The position numbers and the translations under genes were made by a program. Shown here piece after piece: positions 59,872-64,000 of a stretch of 64,000 nt of DNA. The notes under the pieces were generated by a model, which worked only from the letters and a program-made list of their open reading frames with translations, was not told the DNA's origin and did no database searches. Positions within the stretch are counted from its first letter, which is position 1, and each line of letters begins with the position of its first letter. Origin of the DNA: UBA1429 sp964482225 (GTDB taxonomy: Bacteria > Chloroflexota > Anaerolineae > UBA1429); the NCBI GenBank assembly GCA_964482225.1, contig CAYZWT010000001.1, positions 124,001 to 188,000 of the forward strand, written 5' to 3'.

Positions 59872-62800
59872 CTAATAGTAGCGGGGCGCATCCTCTCCCC
59901 TGGGGCGCAGGGGCACGCCGGGCGAAACATTCCATCGCCACGGGCGATGCATGGCGATGGGCAGCCAGTGTGGGCGCAGCACCTGAACCGTCGTTCCAGT
60001 CTCCTTGGGGAGCTGGCCGGCATCGAGGGTCTCTGACGTGATGCTGGCGCGGTTCGCCAGGGGACCGAGGTACGACGGGTCAACCGTCGCCGTCACCGTG
60101 ATGATCCCGCCATCGCCCGGGGCCAGGTCGGGCAGCCACCAGGTGTAGGACTGATCCACCGTGGTAGTCAGGAGCGCGCCCGGCGCCAGGACCGTGATCT
60201 CGGCAAGCTGCGCGGGCAGGCTGTCGGTGATGCGCGGGCGCTCTGCGGTGGCGCCGCCCGCGTTCGAGTAGGTGAGGGTGTACATGACGCGCTGGCCCTG
60301 CAGCGCCCAGGTCGGACCCTCCTTGGCCAGCCGCAGGTCAGCCGTCTCGGCGCCCGTAGGCGGCTGCACGCTGGTCGAGGTCTCGCTCCGGTTGTTGCCG
60401 GCTTTCGATTCGACGCCCGTGGTGCTGATGACGGCCACATTGTTGATTATGCCGGTGAATGTGTTGCTGATGGCTGCCGTGATGGTGATGAGCCCGCCCG
60501 CGCCGGCGGGCAGGTCGGCCACGTCCCATACATAGCGGCTGCCAGGGCGCTGCGTAATGGCCGCGCCAGACCAGGTTACCGTCGGGTTCATCACCGGCGC
60601 GGGCAGGGTGTCGCTGATCACCACATTGTGGGCGGTGGCGGGCCCGGCGTTGGTGTAGGCCAGGGTATAGGTGATGGCCGCGCCCGGGTGCAGATGCCCT
60701 GTGGGCGAGGTCGCCTTTTCGATGGCGACGTCCGTTTCCAGTACGTTGAGGCGCATGGCCGGATCGCCCATCAGCAGATAGGTGTCAATCAATTCGCGGT
60801 AACCGGTGGTGCCGCTATAGAGCTTGAGCTTGGCCAGGGTGGTGGCGGGGCCCAGCTCGGGCACGCCGTTGTAGAACAGGGCCTCATAGAGCCCCTTGTT
60901 GAGGAACTCGTGGCCGGTGGCGATGCCCAGGCCCGTGGGCGCAAAGGAGGCGATGGCGCCCCGCTCCACCAGCCGCACCAACGACTCGGAGATCGAGGAG
61001 CGATCGGTACTGCCGGCCTGAGAGGGCGTGATATAGTAGCCCTCCAGGCAAGTCATGGGCACCATGAGGGGCTGACGGTAGCCGTTGTTCAATCCGTTCA
61101 CCAGCGCCAGGGTCATGAATTGCTCCGAGGCCCAGGAGGAGACCGCCGAGTGCCCCTTCCAGTTGATGATCAGGCGCCCCTGGTTGATCGCGCTCAACAG
61201 GGCGTTGCGGGTGGCCGTGGTATTCGCGTGGGTCACCAGGTGATAGATGCGCTCCGGCAGATAGGGCGCCGGCGTGAACTGGCTGGCAATGGTCTCCGAT
61301 AGCGCGGCAAAGTTCCCGGCGGCATCGGCGTTATCGGCCAGGAACGTGATCTGGCGCTGCCAGTCCTCGGGGCCCAGCGCCTCATAGGCGATGATCTTGT
61401 TGACCATCGCTGTGGTTTCGGCGGCGGTCTTGACGGGCAGGCGCCCCAGGAACAGGTCGGGAAAGATGTCGTTGCCATGCACCGCCACATAGCGGTTGTC
61501 GGCAGCGGTCTCGCCCAGCCAGGGGTCCACGTCGGCCAGGTAGGGCGGGATATACGAGACCTCGCCGCGCCCCAGGTTGTTCTTGGGGTCATAGTTGCCA
61601 TCGCCCACCAGCAGCACATAGGCCGGGGCGGGGGGCGTCCAGTTGTGGTAGGCATAGGAGACAAAGTCGCGGATGGCCTCGGCATCCACGATGCCATAGT
61701 TGAACTCGTTATAGATCTCCTCCACGTCCACGACGACCACCCGCAGTCCCTGGGCGCGGCGATGGTCGGCCAGGGGCTGGGTGGCGGTATAGAAATCGCC
61801 GTGGGTGATGACGATGTAATCGGCGCCGTTGGCCGGGTTGCTCCAATCGCTGGGGGTGACCAGCTCCATGGCCGTGGGGCTCAGGTAGCGCTCGGGCGTC
61901 AGCGCCAGATAGCGCTCGGTTTGGGTGATGGACTGGCCAAAGGAGAGGGTATAGCCATCATCGCCGGGCTCGAACGTGGCGCCGGTGATGCGCACGGGAT
62001 GCTGCGGGTCGGTGATGTTGTACAGGTCGGGCACGGCGCTGCCCGACCACCCCTCGACCTGGACGAGCCAGTCGCCCGGCTCGTCCACGCTGAAAAAGAG
62101 CTGGTCATCCTGGGCGACGTAACGGCGAAAGTAGTCGAGCTCGAAGCGGTGGATATAGATATAGTCATATTGGCCGGAGGTGACGCCCAGCCCGGCAGTG
62201 ATGGAGAGCGCGTTCTCCCCATCGAGGAGGTATGTGTGGGGAATAATGACATCAAAGATATAGTTCCTGCCGGGAGGCCAATAAGCTTCGCCGATCAAAT
62301 GGCCATTCAGAAGGACCCGCGCCGAGTGCTGCGGCTTGCTGGTAATATAGCCCGTAAGGTAAACACGGAGCGTGGCGGCACCCTCTGTAGTTGCTGGTTT
62401 GGGCACGGTGCCTGCAAAAACCCTTGTACCGGGCTGGTTGTTCGCTAACACGAGTCCCCAATACCAGCGATTCTGATCGGGAGGCATCGGGTTGTTAGAG
62501 AGATAAACTCGTTCCTGTTTTACCATCAGGCTCTCTGCAAAAGATACGGGAACTGTGGCATCTCCACCGAGCGGAGCTCCGTCCTCCACACTCATCTCAA
62601 GCCCATTGCCTTCGCCCCAGGTCAGATAGTAGACGTTTGTCCCGGTATATTGGGTATCAAGTTCCTCGGCATGGAAGAGCAGAATGTCAGTAGGCTGGAG
62701 GGTGCCGGGGTTCTGCTGTACAATGCGCCGGGCGATCTCTTGCCCGCTGCGGTAAAGCCGGAGCGCCTGTGGATCAACCTCGCCAATGGGAACGCCCGCA

Positions 62801-63648
62801 GTTGCCAGGTCGGCGCCGGTGAGGCGCACGATCCCCTCTCCCAGCAGCGGGAATTCGAGCATCTGCATCGGCTCGGACTGGAGCAGAGATGAGGCCTCGG
62901 CCACCATACCCCCGATCTGCCTCCATGCCCGCGCCTGCTCGTAGTTGGCCAAGGCATCGCGGTAGAGAGCTTCGTAGGCGTCAGGCGCGGCAACGTCGGG
63001 CGCACTTGATCGCTCCGCAGTCCAGGTCAGTTTGGCCCGGAGGCGCTGTATGACGCGCAGTTGCCCTGTGGCGGGAAGGTACTGGAACGGATAGAGAGCC
63101 ACCTGAAGAACCCGCTGATCGCGCAGGTAGCCGTCCTCGGCCAGGGCAACCGGCGCGGCGGGCCAGAAACTCTCGAATGCGTAGGCGTCGGAATCGGCAT
63201 CCCGGACGTTACCCAGATAAACCGGCGAATCCTCCGGCGCCTGCTCCCAGATGGGCCGAGGCACAGGGCAGAGATGGTAGGCGCCAGGCAGGTCGAGATA
63301 CTCGATCTCCAGTGTCTCCAGCGAAATGTCAGTAGCGTCGTAAGGCAAGCCGAACAGGGCGCCGGAGACGGGCAATGAAGGCCAGCCAGTCGTATCCACG
63401 CTGGCGAATCCCGGCACGGCCACGGTATCACAGCCCAAGGCTGTATCATGGTTCAAGGTATAGTTCGGGGGGATCCACACGAACTCGATCCCGTTCTCAA
63501 TATCTGGCAGGATCTGCAAGCTCGCGGATAGGGCAGAAGATGCAGCCTGCGATGGCGCGGCTCGAGAAGCAAAAGATAGCAACAAACTGAACGCAAGGAG
63601 AAGCCGCGCCAGACTGCGACCAAGGATTGAGAGGCAACTGTGGCGCAT
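59872..63648 (-). CDS. Exported C25 (gingipain-like) cysteine protease with DUF11 repeats
   Basis: A 1258-residue secreted protein: signal peptide (about 1-35), a propeptide-like region, and a C25 peptidase domain. In it YVLLVGDGNYDP and DLFLGRLPV precede the catalytic His in NWKGHSAVSSW and the catalytic Cys in PMTCLEGYY. At least two DUF11/conserved-repeat domains follow (AITYTLAYTNAGPATAHNVV and MYTLTYSNAGGATAERPRI patterns). There is no C-terminal membrane anchor or sorting signal visible. It likely digests extracellular protein. The start ATG 63648 begins the signal peptide. Confidence 0.85.
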   Translation of the reverse strand: MRHSCLSILGRSLARLLLAFSLLLSFASRAAPSQAASSALSASLQILPDIENGIEFVWIPPNYTLNHDTALGCDTVAVPGFASVDTTGWPSLPVSGALFGLPYDATDISLETLEIEYLDLPGAYHLCPVPRPIWEQAPEDSPVYLGNVRDADSDAYAFESFWPAAPVALAEDGYLRDQRVLQVALYPFQYLPATGQLRVIQRLRAKLTWTAERSSAPDVAAPDAYEALYRDALANYEQARAWRQIGGMVAEASSLLQSEPMQMLEFPLLGEGIVRLTGADLATAGVPIGEVDPQALRLYRSGQEIARRIVQQNPGTLQPTDILLFHAEELDTQYTGTNVYYLTWGEGNGLEMSVEDGAPLGGDATVPVSFAESLMVKQERVYLSNNPMPPDQNRWYWGLVLANNQPGTRVFAGTVPKPATTEGAATLRVYLTGYITSKPQHSARVLLNGHLIGEAYWPPGRNYIFDVIIPHTYLLDGENALSITAGLGVTSGQYDYIYIHRFELDYFRRYVAQDDQLFFSVDEPGDWLVQVEGWSGSAVPDLYNITDPQHPVRITGATFEPGDDGYTLSFGQSITQTERYLALTPERYLSPTAMELVTPSDWSNPANGADYIVITHGDFYTATQPLADHRRAQGLRVVVVDVEEIYNEFNYGIVDAEAIRDFVSYAYHNWTPPAPAYVLLVGDGNYDPKNNLGRGEVSYIPPYLADVDPWLGETAADNRYVAVHGNDIFPDLFLGRLPVKTAAETTAMVNKIIAYEALGPEDWQRQITFLADNADAAGNFAALSETIASQFTPAPYLPERIYHLVTHANTTATRNALLSAINQGRLIINWKGHSAVSSWASEQFMTLALVNGLNNGYRQPLMVPMTCLEGYYITPSQAGSTDRSSISESLVRLVERGAIASFAPTGLGIATGHEFLNKGLYEALFYNGVPELGPATTLAKLKLYSGTTGYRELIDTYLLMGDPAMRLNVLETDVAIEKATSPTGHLHPGAAITYTLAYTNAGPATAHNVVISDTLPAPVMNPTVTWSGAAITQRPGSRYVWDVADLPAGAGGLITITAAISNTFTGIINNVAVISTTGVESKAGNNRSETSTSVQPPTGAETADLRLAKEGPTWALQGQRVMYTLTYSNAGGATAERPRITDSLPAQLAEITVLAPGALLTTTVDQSYTWWLPDLAPGDGGIITVTATVDPSYLGPLANRASITSETLDAGQLPKETGTTVQVLRPHWLPIAMHRPWRWNVSPGVPLRPRGEDAPRYY

Positions 63649-63724
63649 CTATCTGTACTCTCTACAATGCGAGCGCCCCTCGGGGAGCGCTCGTGGACTC
63701 GATAGGTACGGTAGCGAAAGCTAC

Positions 63725-64000
63725 CTATAGTTGTCGCACAAAGTCAACCACGCTGCGGTCGTTGACAAAGGTCAGCTCGTAGCAGGGCAGGCTGTTCGCC
63801 ATCTCCTCAAGGAACGAGAGCGTAAACGCCATACCTTCAGGATCCCAGAAAGTGGGAAAGCAACAGGTCATCAATCGGGCTACCGCTTCACGTGTGGACA
63901 CGCGTTTCAAGGCATTATCTGAGCCCTGTCGAAGGAAGAATAGGCGTTTGACAGGTGCTGACCGAGAAGATGCAAACCCAGCCTCGCCGTGCCAGGGCGT
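63725..64000 (-). CDS. HPr-kinase-like protein, C-terminal part (partial, 5' end outside window)
   Basis: The frame is open from the right edge (base 64000) to a stop at 63725, 91 codons. The sequence LFFLRQGSDNALKRVSTREA, LMTCCFPTFWDP, LSFLEEMANSLPCYELTF and SVVDFVRQL resembles the C-terminal helices of HprK-related P-loop kinases that sit with PqqD-type and peptide-modification genes. The Walker motif would lie outside the window, so this assignment is tentative. An internal TTG (63908-63910) exists but has no ribosome site. Confidence 0.5.
   Translation of the reverse strand, partial: TPWHGEAGFASSRSAPVKRLFFLRQGSDNALKRVSTREAVARLMTCCFPTFWDPEGMAFTLSFLEEMANSLPCYELTFVNDRSVVDFVRQL

Overview
The window is high-GC bacterial chromosome, most plausibly from an uncultured or thermophile-related member of the Chloroflexota. 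That placement is an inference. It rests on the gene order tig-clpP-clpX-alaS, an FtsA/PilM-like protein and a membrane-anchored baseplate-J-like protein ahead of ruvX-mltG, a WtpABC tungstate/molybdate transporter, and two plasmid-type replication-relaxation/ATPase pairs. No rRNA or other decisive marker is present.

Region 1 (1-16.6 kb, all minus strand) is a defence island. In transcription order it holds a CHAT-TPR protease-like protein, a tyrosine recombinase, a small excisionase-type HTH protein, BrxF, BrxC (DUF6079), an AlbA_2 (Schlafen-type) ATP-binding regulator, a DUF2188 protein, a large DNA methyltransferase, and a large antiviral STAND (Avs-like) NTPase with an N-terminal Mrr-type nuclease that runs off the left edge. 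BrxF-BrxC-methyltransferase is the front half of a type 3 BREX locus. PglZ, the helicase and BrxA are not visible and may lie beyond base 1.

Region 2 (16.6-26.2 kb) is a plasmid-type replication, partition and transfer module: ParA with an RHH-like partner and an inverted repeat, a VirD4/TraD-type ATPase, four iterons with an AT-rich stretch, a Rep protein with a DnaA domain-I-like C terminus, a replication-relaxation protein whose 5' end is tandemly duplicated (113 bp), and phage/plasmid accessory genes (DUF2958, a MGYTHYW protein, a PD-(D/E)XK nuclease, a zinc ribbon).

Region 3 (26.5-36.1 kb) is one tightly coupled minus-strand operon. It encodes three paralogous exported proteins, a purple-acid-phosphatase-like enzyme, a small membrane-anchored molybdopterin-domain-like protein and WtpA-WtpB-WtpC. 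Several of these starts are TTG or CTG codons overlapping the previous stop.

Region 4 (36.6-44.6 kb) holds a truncated transposase, an AbrB/PIN toxin-antitoxin pair and a second mobile-element block (SprT-like metalloprotease, small zinc protein, second relaxation/ATPase pair, four small membrane or hypothetical genes). It ends near a three-tRNA operon (Lys, Leu, Gly).

Region 5 (45-64 kb) is mostly core genome on the plus strand: tig, clpP, clpX, alaS, an FtsA-like gene, a baseplate-J-like gene, ruvX, mltG, a membrane-fused spermidine synthase and cysK. These are followed on the minus strand by a peroxiredoxin-glutaredoxin fusion, an orphan pyruvate-kinase C-domain protein, a large exported C25 (gingipain-like) protease and the C terminus of an HPr-kinase-like protein. 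The peroxiredoxin has an in-frame UGA exactly where the peroxidatic cysteine belongs, with a SECIS-like hairpin just downstream, so it is very probably a selenoprotein.
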